DNA of 64,000 bases from Pseudalkalibacillus sp051842935 (lineage in GTDB: Bacteria; Bacillota; Bacilli; Bacillales; Fictibacillaceae). The stretch spans positions 2,666,001 through 2,730,000 of the forward strand of contig NZ_JBPXRR010000001.1 of assembly GCF_051842935.1 (NCBI RefSeq). Direction: 5' to 3'. Both the position numbers and the translations under genes were made by a program. The stretch's first letter is position 1. Each line of letters opens with the position of its first letter. Under the pieces are notes generated by a model. The model made no database searches. It worked only from the letters and a program-made list of their open reading frames with translations, and was not told the origin of the DNA. Shown piece after piece: positions 44,462 through 52,591 of this stretch.

Positions 44462-44687
44462 AGCTCCATTTTTTGTTTACTTTTTTACCGATGCGTAGTG
44501 AAAAATAACTACCGATGAGAATCCCCGCTACTGCGGTCACGACTGTCCAGAAGCTTTCAAACTTATTGAAGATCACGACCATGACGATGATCACAAGCCC
44601 GATTGCAACGAGCCGATTATAGGTCACCCTTGCAAGAAAAGGGATCAACAGGATGGGCAAAATGAAAGCCCCGATTATTTCTAGCAT
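44460..44687 (-). CDS. csbA: CsbA family membrane protein
   Basis: A 75-residue membrane protein with two or three hydrophobic segments and the FLARVTYNRLVAIGLVIIVMV stretch that corresponds to LFTRVTFNHYVAIAL in B. subtilis CsbA, a SigB-dependent general stress protein of unknown function (DUF2198). The ATG at 44687 gives the family's usual length and follows GGGAGGCG; the longer frame to 44717 is not used. A sigma-A-like promoter is upstream; no convincing SigB promoter was seen. In B. subtilis csbA directly precedes uvrB. Confidence 0.8.
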   Translation of the reverse strand: MLEIIGAFILPILLIPFLARVTYNRLVAIGLVIIVMVVIFNKFESFWTVVTAVAGILIGSYFSLRIGKKVNKKWS

Positions 44688-44734
44688 GACAAAGCACGCC
44701 TCCCAACCACTTACCAAACTATGTATGTACGGTC

Positions 44735-44764
44735 ATTATACTTCTTATCGAGGAAGCAATTCAA
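44735..44764 (-). promoter_or_regulatory. Sigma-A-like promoter of csbA
   Basis: On the minus strand, -35 TTGAAT (44759-44764), an 18-bp spacer and -10 TATAAT (44735-44740), about 48 bp before the csbA start. Confidence 0.6.
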
Positions 44765-44769
44765 TAATA

Positions 44770-44804
44770 AGCTCACGAGGCGGTCATCCCCGCCTTGATG
44801 AGCT
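44770..44804 (-). terminator. Terminator of the exosporium-like gene
   Basis: A two-part stem, AGCTCA/TGAGCT and GGCGG/CCGCC. On the minus strand it is followed by TTATTATT, just after the stop at 44819. Confidence 0.65.
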
Positions 44805-44818
44805 GGTGTTTTATAGTG

Positions 44819-45241
44819 TTATGCGTTGCCGTAAGCGGCACCGGAAAAAGTAATCGGTCCAACGACAGATGCCTGGTTGATCAATCCCTCTGGGTTTGTC
44901 AATTCAACCGTCAGCGAGTATTTATTGAAACCGACTGGAGCGTTGAAGTCGACAGCTGTGAATGTCACAGTTTTATTCTGGATGAGCGTAATATCCAATT
45001 CATCTATCGTTGTAAAAATAACTTGCGTTCCGCGGAAGATCTTGAATAGGACGGTAGGACGGCCTGCAACTGCTTCCCATCCAATCGTAGCCTTCAAGTC
45101 TACGATATTCGGCGATTGTGTCACGTTAAGACCAAATTCCGCAAGTTTGATATTAGATGGAGATACAGGTATGACACGATCCAATGAGCCGCTGCTGTTA
45201 ACCGGAGCACTTACAAAGTAATCTAGTAATTTTCTTGGCAT
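44819..45241 (-). CDS. Exosporium/spore-coat-like protein (ExsC-like)
   Basis: A 140-residue protein without signal peptide, beta-rich, with VSPSNIKLAEFGLNVTQSPNIVDLKATIGWEAV and PTVLFKIFRGTQVIFTT. The arrangement (FGLNV, LKATIGW, LFKIFR, VDFNAPVGFNKYSLTVEL) resembles ExsC-type exosporium proteins of the Bacillus cereus group as I remember them; this is a recollection of pattern, not an alignment. A strong GGAGGTG site precedes the ATG, and CATATAGT, similar to a mother-cell sigma -10, lies just upstream. It is adjacent to a glycosyltransferase pair. A function in the spore surface is inferred. Confidence 0.6.
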   Translation of the reverse strand: MPRKLLDYFVSAPVNSSGSLDRVIPVSPSNIKLAEFGLNVTQSPNIVDLKATIGWEAVAGRPTVLFKIFRGTQVIFTTIDELDITLIQNKTVTFTAVDFNAPVGFNKYSLTVELTNPEGLINQASVVGPITFSGAAYGNA

Positions 45242-45338
45242 GAAATCACCTCCACACCTCCACTATATGTAAGTATTCTCCAGTATGAATGGACAAACTG
45301 GTAGATATATTAATAGATTTGATAAGTTGATAGATTTT

Positions 45339-45367
45339 TCATTTATAAGATCTCGTCATCATACACT
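45339..45367 (+). promoter_or_regulatory. SigE-like promoter of the first glycosyltransferase
   Basis: CATACACT (45360-45367) matches the SigE -10 consensus CATACAMT, and TCATTTA (45339-45345) lies 14 bp upstream with a partial -35 match. The start codon is 27 bp downstream. If real, the gene is expressed in the mother cell during sporulation. Confidence 0.4.
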
Positions 45368-45393
45368 GTGGAAAAAAGAGGTGCGGTGATACT

Positions 45394-46386
45394 ATGCGGG
45401 TATCGGTAGTGATGGCGGTCTACAATAGTGAGCTCTATTTACAAGAGGCCATTGAAAGCATATTGCAGCAAACTTATCAGCATTTTGAATTCATCATTGT
45501 GAATGATGGCTCGACCGATCGCACGAAACAAATCCTGGATCAGGTTCGAAATCAAAAGGTTGAGGTCATCCATTTAGATTGTAATGGCGGGGCAGCCAAT
45601 GCTCTGAACCATGGTATACAGGTAGCGAGTGGAGATTGGATTGCGATACAAGATGCGGACGACTTAAGTCATCCTACAAGACTAGAAGAGCAGGTCCAGT
45701 ATGTTCAAGAGCATCCGGACCTTGTAGCGGTCGGTACGTTGAAAAAATGCATCAGCGGAAAAATACCTGTAGAAGAGAAACGCTTGAAAAGGGAAGAGCA
45801 CAGCAACTTCTTGATGGATGAAGAGCAGATGAAAAGGTATCGCTTTTATATCAATCCATTATGTCACGGTTCTATGCTGTTTTCGAGAACTGCCTTTTAC
45901 AAGGCGGGTAAGTATGATCCTACATTCAGAGTATGTTATGACTACGATCTTTGGATGAGGATGTTTGAATTTGGGGAAATTCATAAACTTCCGAAACATC
46001 TTTATCATTATCGAATCCATGCCGAATCCTTAAGTAATGGGAATGACGGACAGATCAATGAGGACTGGGTCGTAGCTACGAAATACATTCATAATATCGT
46101 TTCAAAGGAGGTCGGACATCGTCCCTTCATTTCTGTGTTGGGTAATTCTCAAGCTTGTAAGGAATTTGAACGACTGGCGGAAAAATGTGATTTGAATGTA
46201 AATAGGTATATCCACTCGCCTCAACCAGACGAGGCACAAATGATCCATAATTCTTTTCTAAGTGGAAAAACGGATGCAGTCATTTTACTAGAAGGCATTC
46301 AATATCTGGCCCTCTTTCAAGAGCTTCAAAACAAAGGAATGGTATGGAATGCTTCCCTTTTTAAAATATGGGCTGGTTACTTGTAA
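45394..46386 (+). CDS. Family 2 glycosyltransferase (paralogue A)
   Basis: A 330-residue GT-A fold glycosyltransferase. It has VSVVMAVYNSELYLQEAIESIL at the N-terminus, IIVNDGSTDRT, the metal-binding AIQDADD near residue 90, and NPLCHGSMLFSR with CYDYDLWMRM further on. There are no membrane segments, so it acts on the cytoplasmic side or inside the mother cell. The last 80 residues form a distinct C-terminal domain shared with the convergent gene at 46394, to which it is clearly paralogous. The start follows AAGAGGTGCGGTG. Sugar and acceptor unknown; exosporium protein glycosylation is a hypothesis from context. Confidence 0.85.
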   Translation: MRVSVVMAVYNSELYLQEAIESILQQTYQHFEFIIVNDGSTDRTKQILDQVRNQKVEVIHLDCNGGAANALNHGIQVASGDWIAIQDADDLSHPTRLEEQVQYVQEHPDLVAVGTLKKCISGKIPVEEKRLKREEHSNFLMDEEQMKRYRFYINPLCHGSMLFSRTAFYKAGKYDPTFRVCYDYDLWMRMFEFGEIHKLPKHLYHYRIHAESLSNGNDGQINEDWVVATKYIHNIVSKEVGHRPFISVLGNSQACKEFERLAEKCDLNVNRYIHSPQPDEAQMIHNSFLSGKTDAVILLEGIQYLALFQELQNKGMVWNASLFKIWAGYL

Positions 46387-46393
46387 GGCTGAG

Positions 46394-47371
46394 TCATAGC
46401 TGCGTCCAAATTTTGAACAGATTATCGTTAAGTGTCCACCCCATTGTTAACAACCTCTGATACAATTCCTTGAAGTTGTTCGTATCTAAAAATACAACTG
46501 CATCAGCCTGACCTTTATTAACATCGAGTTGTTCAGGATTACTGACAACCTGTATCACATTTAAATCATTCATTACTGACACATGTTCCATAAACAGATC
46601 ACTAACCGGCTCTAAAGCAACAAGAATAAAACTTGGCTCTTCTACACCTTTACTCACAAGTTGATTTTTAATATGATGAGTGATCAGTCTCCATATTTCA
46701 ATATAGGTCGAATGGTTATCTTGATGACTGACAGAATCACTATGAACACGATATTGATATAAGTACTGAGGTAGCTTGTGAGCTTTTGTTTTTTCTAGCA
46801 TGCGCAGCCATAAACCGTAATCCTGACATATTCGATAATCTTCGTTGTACCCTCCAACATCGTCAAAGAGCTTTTTGGAATACATGGTGGAGCCGTGGCA
46901 AAAAGGACATCCCCAAAAACGGTTCTCCATGATTTCCTGATGTTCACGATACACATTAAACCCTGACTCCATCTTTATTAATTCCATCACTGGTAATTCT
47001 CCATGATTACAAATGCATTTGACGAATGTACCGAGGAGCCCTACCTCTGGGAAGCGCTTAAGATAATTGACTTGCTCTTGTATTCTCGACGGCATACTCA
47101 TATCGTCTGCGTCCTGGATCGCAATCCATTCCCCGTTTGCATGACTGATTGCGAGATTTAAACAAACCGGTGTCCCTCGATTCGTTTTTTGATGAAAAAC
47201 GCGTACGCGTGGGTCCTTTATTGATTCGAGGTAGTCTCTGGTGTGATCCGTCGAGGCATCATTTACAATGATGAATTCTAGATTTTTATACGATTGATTC
47301 AGAATACTATCGACTGCATCTTTCAGATATTCCCCACCGTTATATACCGCCATTACCACACTTACGAGCAT
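46394..47371 (-). CDS. Family 2 glycosyltransferase (paralogue B)
   Basis: A 325-residue GT2 enzyme parallel to the one at 45394 over its full length: VSVVMAVYNGGEYLKDAVDSIL, FIIVNDASTDHT, AIQDADDMS, CPFCHGSTMYSK, and the same ending type LNDNLFKIWT. The two genes converge and their stops are 7 bp apart, so no terminator fits between them. The start follows AGAGGTGAGAGA. Lower G+C than the core genes is noticeable in both. Substrate unknown. Confidence 0.85.
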   Translation of the reverse strand: MLVSVVMAVYNGGEYLKDAVDSILNQSYKNLEFIIVNDASTDHTRDYLESIKDPRVRVFHQKTNRGTPVCLNLAISHANGEWIAIQDADDMSMPSRIQEQVNYLKRFPEVGLLGTFVKCICNHGELPVMELIKMESGFNVYREHQEIMENRFWGCPFCHGSTMYSKKLFDDVGGYNEDYRICQDYGLWLRMLEKTKAHKLPQYLYQYRVHSDSVSHQDNHSTYIEIWRLITHHIKNQLVSKGVEEPSFILVALEPVSDLFMEHVSVMNDLNVIQVVSNPEQLDVNKGQADAVVFLDTNNFKELYQRLLTMGWTLNDNLFKIWTQL

Positions 47372-47468
47372 TCTCTCACCTCTTGGTTCGGATTGACTTA
47401 CAATAATCCTATTCTGTCCTCACACACTTTGGAACTTATGGAAATACTCGTTCGAATAAAACATAAAA

Positions 47469-47490
47469 AAACCGCCCTACTGGACGGTTT
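47469..47490 (-). terminator. Terminator of minJ
   Basis: Stem AACCGCC/GGACGGTT (one mismatch) with T-rich tail TTTTTTATG on the minus strand, 15 bp after the minJ stop. Confidence 0.8.
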
Positions 47491-47504
47491 AGAACAATTC
47501 AATA

Positions 47505-48701
47505 TTAACCTACAACTTTTCTACGTTTCGCTTTTTCAGGTTGGGCGAAAAGCAATCCAAGTTCGTGATGCTCATTTTCATATAGAGAGCGTTGCACGAA
47601 GCGGACATCGTTATTCGCATTCAGCACCTCCATTTTACAAAACTGGGCATTGCTCTGGACCGCTCCATAGAAGTCTTCCACTCGCTCCATCTTGCGACCA
47701 TTCACCTTCACGATCCGCTCCCCGATTGAAACGTTCATTTTAGATGCTGGAGAACCTGGGATGATACCAAGCACGCGCAGACCTTCGTTCAAGGCACTGA
47801 AATAAGGGGCACGCTCCACCTCCAGCTTACGATAAAAGAGAATCAGCGCGTTTCGGCCAACGAATGCGAGCGCAACGACCCCAAAAGCGAACTGCTCCAA
47901 CTCGAACCAGACCAATGTTATCGCTCCGACCAGCAAAATCACCCCGAGCCACATGAACCGTAACCCGATGTTTTTCACGACAGGCTCTGGCATGGACTGG
48001 GATACGACGTGGTGGAAGCCAATCGCAAACGGCACTAACACGACGCCAACGCTTGCTTCACCAAGCTGCAGCAATGGAAACCAGCTGTTCGACGCAATCG
48101 CGCCACCTGGAACGAGCACGAACAACGGCACGAGCCAGATGCGGCTGATGACATGCGCGCCGATGCCTTTTCCTCTTTTACCACGCAAAAGAATCGGTGA
48201 AGTGTTTTGTGCACCTACGGACATCAATAAAATGCCTTCCGCCACAACGAGAGCCGCCACTAGCAAGGCAATCATACCGAGCGAAGCCCCTTGTAAATCA
48301 GCAAGCCAGCCATCAATCAGTGTGACACCAGTTGTGAATTCCGGTAAATAAGCTGCTGCCAAAAAGGTCAGCAACCCGGCGAACACCGGATGAAATAAGT
48401 TTTTCCGTAAAGTAAGTCCTAATAGTATGTAAAACGCCGACATGACCGCAATGACCCCGAACGGCAAAAGCAGTCCTGCAAATACACTCAATAAGCAAAA
48501 GATGAGTCCGATTAAAAGTCCCGGGAAGATCCCTTTCACAAAGTCATCCATCGCGTCGTATACACGGATGTGAAAATCACTCCGTTCACGCTTGACCCGG
48601 ACGACTGCATGAAACCCGATCAACAGTAAAATTACATAAAAAAGCGGGTTGAGAAAGAACCATCCCATTCCTTTAAAGATGTCCCAAACGATTTCTTGCA
48701 T
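47505..48701 (-). CDS. minJ: MinJ-like topological division protein with PDZ domain
   Basis: A 398-residue membrane protein with about eight hydrophobic helices in the first 290 residues and a C-terminal PDZ domain (LNEGLRVLGIIPGSPASKMNVSIGERIVKVNGRKM) at about 305-370. This is the layout of B. subtilis MinJ (YvjD), which links DivIVA to MinD at poles and septa. The position next to ctpB, and between csbA and ftsEX, is also as in B. subtilis. The start follows GGGGGAAGACTT. The swrA gene found beside minJ in B. subtilis is not seen here. Confidence 0.9.
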   Translation of the reverse strand: MQEIVWDIFKGMGWFFLNPLFYVILLLIGFHAVVRVKRERSDFHIRVYDAMDDFVKGIFPGLLIGLIFCLLSVFAGLLLPFGVIAVMSAFYILLGLTLRKNLFHPVFAGLLTFLAAAYLPEFTTGVTLIDGWLADLQGASLGMIALLVAALVVAEGILLMSVGAQNTSPILLRGKRGKGIGAHVISRIWLVPLFVLVPGGAIASNSWFPLLQLGEASVGVVLVPFAIGFHHVVSQSMPEPVVKNIGLRFMWLGVILLVGAITLVWFELEQFAFGVVALAFVGRNALILFYRKLEVERAPYFSALNEGLRVLGIIPGSPASKMNVSIGERIVKVNGRKMERVEDFYGAVQSNAQFCKMEVLNANNDVRFVQRSLYENEHHELGLLFAQPEKAKRRKVVG

Positions 48702-48716
48702 AAGTCTTCCCCCAGA

Positions 48717-48881
48717 CTATTCTTTCTGTTTTTCTTCCAAAAGTCGATCAAGCTTATTATTCAGCTCACGCATTTGTTTTTGTTTGACGATCATATATTT
48801 CACCACGAAAACAATACCGGCAATTGTACCGATCAATACTATAAAAGCGAACAGCTGATACAATAGATCTCCAATGTTCAT
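48717..48881 (-). CDS. Small membrane protein, DUF4083-like
   Basis: A 54-residue protein: a single transmembrane helix (about residues 5-30), then a basic and acidic helix (KQKQMRELNNKLDRLLEEK) that could form a short coiled coil. This is the pattern of DUF4083 small proteins in Bacillus. The ATG at 48881 follows GGAGGAGCATTA; the longer frame to 48968 crosses the ctpB terminator and is rejected. It lies 15 bp upstream of minJ and probably shares its transcript. Confidence 0.65.
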   Translation of the reverse strand: MNIGDLLYQLFAFIVLIGTIAGIVFVVKYMIVKQKQMRELNNKLDRLLEEKQKE

Positions 48882-48923
48882 TAATGCTCCTCCTAAACCA
48901 TTCGTTCCGGAAACAAAAATAAA

Positions 48924-48951
48924 ATCCGTAGAAGGGTCATCTTCTACGGAT
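48924..48951 (-). terminator. Terminator of ctpB
   Basis: A perfect 11-bp inverted repeat ATCCGTAGAAG/CTTCTACGGAT, followed on the minus strand by TTTATTTTTG. Confidence 0.9.
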
Positions 48952-48983
48952 ATATTCGACAGATGCATGGTTCATCCTGCTTA

Positions 48984-50456
48984 TTACTTATTGAAAAGGA
49001 CTTCAACTGCTGTTTTCAGCTGTTGGTCGTTTTTGCCGCTATCAATCTTTTCAAGCAGTTTTTGCTCCATCAAGGACGCTGTTTCTTCATTTACTTTACC
49101 CGTTGCCGACAAGCCGTTCGCATTTTGGAATGCGCGGACTGCTGTTTCGGTCTTTTCATCAAAGTATCCGTCGTCACGTCCCGGGTTGAAACCAAGTCCT
49201 TTCAAAATCGTCTGGACGTTCTTCACCTGTTCTCCGTTCATATCAAAAGTAAGCTCTTTATCTTCAAGAGAGATCGGATTTGCACGATAGAAGTCTGGCT
49301 GCTGAACTTCGACGGTCGGCTTGACGCCTTTCTTATGGATCCAGTTGCCGTCTGGTGTCAGCCATTTGTACATCGTCAGCTTGATGTTGCTTCCATCATC
49401 CATTTCAACCGCTTGCTGGACGGTCCCTTTTCCGAAGGATTTCTCACCGACAACCTCGTATCCGCCCGCTTCTTTTAACGCAGCCGCTAAGATTTCAGAT
49501 GCCGACGCACTTCCACGGTCGATCAAGGCCACGATCGGATAGTCCTTCTTACTCTTCAGTTCAGAGAAGAAGCGCTGCTTGTCGCCTGCTCTCGACTCGA
49601 TTTGGACGATCGGCTCTTCATTCGTGATGAACAGCTTGGAAATATCCTGGACGGCATTCAGGAAACCACCTGGGTTACCACGCACATCGATGACGAGGCC
49701 ATCCATTCCTTTTTTCTCTAAAGCCTTCAGCTGCTTTTCAAAGTCCGCAGCCGTATCTTCTGAGAATGACGTGATTTTCAAGTGACCCACTTTCTTTCCG
49801 TTTTCTTCAATGACCTCCGAGTAGACTGTTTCGATCGGAATTTCATCGCGCTTCACTTCAACCGTCAGTGGGTTGGTGACGCCTGCCCGTTTCACTTCGA
49901 GCTTGACGGTCGTTCCTTTTTTACCACGAATCTTCAAGACTGCTTCGTAAAGATCCAGACCTTTCGTACTCTCTCCGTCAATGGAGATGATCTGGTCGTG
50001 CGGCTTCAAGCCTGCCTGTTCGGCTGGGGAATCCTCGAACGGCGCCACGATCGTCACGAAACCGTCCATCATTGTCACTTCCGCTCCAATCCCCTCGAAA
50101 GAAGACTCGAGCGTGTCGTTGAATTGCTTGGCGGTCTCTTGATCCATATAGACGGAATACGGATCGTCGAGCGTGTTCACCATCCCCTGGATAGCGCCCT
50201 CCAACAGCTTTTGCTTATCCACGTCTTCTACATATTTGTCCAGAATGAGTTCATAGGTTTGTTCGATTTTATCAAACTCTTCTTCGGTCGCCGAACTTCC
50301 GACATTCAGGTTCGTTCCGTTTTCCTTCGCCTTTTCCAGTAACGAAGGCGTGCGGTCGTCATCCGAAAACAGTGTCATGCCGGCGTATGTACCACCTGCT
50401 CCGACTGCTAACGAACCGGCAGCGATCAACGCAACCACTTTTCCTTTCAAATCCAT
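48984..50456 (-). CDS. ctpB: Carboxy-terminal processing protease CtpB (S41 family)
   Basis: A 490-residue secreted or membrane-anchored serine protease. An N-terminal hydrophobic segment (residues 6-27) is followed by a PDZ domain (about 95-175), the S41 catalytic domain and a C-terminal peptidoglycan-binding domain (VQTILKGLGFNPGRDDGYFDEKTE). The nucleophile Ser is in DRGSASASEILA and the general-base Lys in EKSFGKGTVQQ. In B. subtilis CtpB cleaves SpoIVFA and so helps activate SigK during sporulation. The ATG at 50456 follows GAGGTGATAGAG; the GTG at 50465 is inside that site. Confidence 0.93.
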   Translation of the reverse strand: MDLKGKVVALIAAGSLAVGAGGTYAGMTLFSDDDRTPSLLEKAKENGTNLNVGSSATEEEFDKIEQTYELILDKYVEDVDKQKLLEGAIQGMVNTLDDPYSVYMDQETAKQFNDTLESSFEGIGAEVTMMDGFVTIVAPFEDSPAEQAGLKPHDQIISIDGESTKGLDLYEAVLKIRGKKGTTVKLEVKRAGVTNPLTVEVKRDEIPIETVYSEVIEENGKKVGHLKITSFSEDTAADFEKQLKALEKKGMDGLVIDVRGNPGGFLNAVQDISKLFITNEEPIVQIESRAGDKQRFFSELKSKKDYPIVALIDRGSASASEILAAALKEAGGYEVVGEKSFGKGTVQQAVEMDDGSNIKLTMYKWLTPDGNWIHKKGVKPTVEVQQPDFYRANPISLEDKELTFDMNGEQVKNVQTILKGLGFNPGRDDGYFDEKTETAVRAFQNANGLSATGKVNEETASLMEQKLLEKIDSGKNDQQLKTAVEVLFNK

Positions 50457-50565
50457 CTCTATCACCTCATCGTGTTTGCAGGAAAAGGCATCACACCTCC
50501 AAGATGCGATGCCTTCTCACATGAGTAAGGTCCCCCTTAAGTCCGTGCCGCTCGCTTACTCACTA

Positions 50566-50595
50566 TACTATATGAACAGCTTGTTTACTTTATGA
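50566..50595 (-). promoter_or_regulatory. Possible sporulation-sigma promoter of ctpB
   Basis: CATATAGTA (50566-50574) resembles the -10 of mother-cell sigma factors (CATANNNTA), with TCATAAA 14 bp upstream. A hairpin GGCATC/GATGCC lies in the leader near 50486-50515. The rest of the ctpB-oppA gap (50466-50808) is A/T-rich without a confident plus-strand promoter. Confidence 0.35.
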
Positions 50596-50808
50596 GTCAT
50601 GATCATCCATTGAAAATTCACACTATATTTGCTCCTTTTAGCTTACTACAGAAAGACTGCTGAAACAACAATTCACCCTTCATTTCCTCCAGTTTTTATC
50701 CAATTGAAATAGTACCGCTTCCGTAAAATCAAACACTTTTTCATGCATATTTACAGACCGGTGAGAGAGATACTAAACCGAAATGAAAGAGAATATGGAG
50801 GTAATGAC

Positions 50809-52443
50809 GTGCTGAACCAATTAAAAAATCACAAGAAACATATTTTCGTTGCTTTTAGTTTCGTACTCGCTTTCACGCTTCTGATTGCTGCTTGTGCACC
50901 AGGCGGCGGTGATGGCGGTGGAGCTGGCGGAGAACAGAAAATCCGCGTAAATATCAACACAGAACCATTTTCATTGAATCCTGGTCTAGCGAATGACACG
51001 ACTTCAGGTGGTGTTTTGCTGCAAACGTTTGAAGGGTTAACGCGTATCGGTAAAGATGGCGAGCCTGAAAACGCGATGGCTGAAGAAATTGAGAAGTCTG
51101 AGGACTTGAAGAAGTACACATTCACGATCCGTGATGCAACATGGTCTAACGGGGACAAAGTGACTGCTCAGGACTTCGAGTACGCTTGGAAATGGGCGCT
51201 CGATCCTAAGAATGAAGCGCAATACGCTTATCAATTGTACTATTTGAAAAATGGTGAGTCTGCGAATATGGGTAAAGCGTCTGTCGATGAAGTCGGTGTA
51301 AAAGCCGTAGATGAGAAGACGTTAGAGGTAACGCTTGAGAATCCGACACCTTATTTCTTAGAGCTGACTGCATTCTACACATACTTCCCAGTCAACAGTA
51401 AGATTGCGAAGGAAAATCCAAACTGGTACACAGATGCTGGTGACAACTACACGTCTAACGGACCTTTTGTGATGACGACTTGGGAGCACAACGACAAGAT
51501 CATTTTAGAGAAAAACAAAGATTACTGGGATAACGAGGTTGTGAACCTTGAACAGATCGAGATGATCATGGTCAACGATCCGAATACAGAGCTTAGCATG
51601 TTTGATAACGGTGAGCTCGACTGGGCTGGATCTCCGATGGGGACGTTGCCGACTGAAGCAATTCCGTCTCTGAAAAAGGAAGACCGTTTGAACATTGAAC
51701 CGATTGCCGGAACGTACTGGTACAAGTTCAACACTGAGAAAAAACCGTTCAACAACGTAAACATCCGTAAAGCCTTTGCGTATTCAATCAACCGTGATGC
51801 TATCGTCAACAACATCACGAAAGGTGGACAAATCCCTGGAATGGCAGCTGTCCCTCCTACCATGATCGAAGAAAATGAAAAAGGCTACTTCGAAGACAAC
51901 AACGTGTCTGAAGCGAAGAAACTGCTTGAAAAAGGATTGAAAGAAGAAGGCTATGGCAGTGTGACAGACTTACCGCCAATCACGCTTTCATATAACACAT
52001 CCGAATCGCATGCAAAAGTAGCACAAGCGATCCAGGACATGTGGAAGAAGAACCTTGGTATCGACGTGAAGCTCAGTAACGCGGAATGGAAAGTGTACAT
52101 TGACAAGCTGCACGGCGGAGATTATCAAATCGGTCGTATGGGATGGCTTGGAGATTACAACGACCCAATCAACTTCCTTGAGCTTTATAAAGAAAAAGGC
52201 GGAAACAACGATACACGCTGGCACAATGAAGAGTTCGCTTCATTGCTAGAGCAATCCGCAACTGAAACTGATGAAAAAGCTCGTCTGAAATTGTTGAAGC
52301 AAGCAGAAGAAATCCTCATGGATGATATGCCAATTGCACCGATCTACTTCTACACAAACACATGGGTGCAAAATGAAAACCTGCAAGATGTCGTCCTATC
52401 CGGACTCGGAGACGCCCAATTCAAATGGGCCTCGATGAAGTAA
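50809..52443 (+). CDS. Oligopeptide ABC transporter substrate-binding lipoprotein (OppA/DppE-like)
   Basis: A 544-residue SBP family 5 lipoprotein. The signal peptide ends in LIAAC near residue 30, followed by a Gly-rich linker. Family features include FSLNPGLANDTTSGGVLLQTFEGL, WSNGDKVTAQDFEYAWKWALDP, VNSKIAKENPNWY, and FNNVNIRKAFAYSINRD. It captures extracellular peptides for the permease encoded downstream. The true start is the GTG at 50809, 8 nt after GGAGG; the open frame extends upstream to 50743 without support. A 148-bp gap with two palindrome-hairpin repeats separates it from the permease genes. Confidence 0.95.
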   Translation: MLNQLKNHKKHIFVAFSFVLAFTLLIAACAPGGGDGGGAGGEQKIRVNINTEPFSLNPGLANDTTSGGVLLQTFEGLTRIGKDGEPENAMAEEIEKSEDLKKYTFTIRDATWSNGDKVTAQDFEYAWKWALDPKNEAQYAYQLYYLKNGESANMGKASVDEVGVKAVDEKTLEVTLENPTPYFLELTAFYTYFPVNSKIAKENPNWYTDAGDNYTSNGPFVMTTWEHNDKIILEKNKDYWDNEVVNLEQIEMIMVNDPNTELSMFDNGELDWAGSPMGTLPTEAIPSLKKEDRLNIEPIAGTYWYKFNTEKKPFNNVNIRKAFAYSINRDAIVNNITKGGQIPGMAAVPPTMIEENEKGYFEDNNVSEAKKLLEKGLKEEGYGSVTDLPPITLSYNTSESHAKVAQAIQDMWKKNLGIDVKLSNAEWKVYIDKLHGGDYQIGRMGWLGDYNDPINFLELYKEKGGNNDTRWHNEEFASLLEQSATETDEKARLKLLKQAEEILMDDMPIAPIYFYTNTWVQNENLQDVVLSGLGDAQFKWASMK

Positions 52444-52457
52444 CCAAAAATACTGCC

Positions 52458-52565
52458 GTACCAGGTACTGATTTAAACCCCTTGCTGCACAAGGGTTTGT
52501 AAATAGTGCCAGGCACCGTTCAGGAACCCTTGCGCCATAAGGGTTCCGAATCGGTGCCTGGCACC
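52458..52565. repeat. Two tandem palindrome-hairpin repeats inside the opp operon
   Basis: Three boxes, GTACCAGGTACT (52458), AGTGCCAGGCACC (52505) and GGTGCCTGGCACC (52553), alternate with two hairpins, AAACCCCTTG/CAAGGGTTT and GGAACCCTT/AAGGGTTCC. This is the same element type as at 938-999. It fills most of the oppA-oppB gap and would be in the mRNA. Confidence 0.8.
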
Positions 52566-52591
52566 TCCATAAAATTAAGGAGGTGGTTCCG

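Noticed and set aside
48717..48968. 83-codon version of the small DUF4083-like protein
   Set aside because: Its first 29 codons run through the ctpB terminator hairpin; the ATG at 48881 has a strong ribosome binding site.
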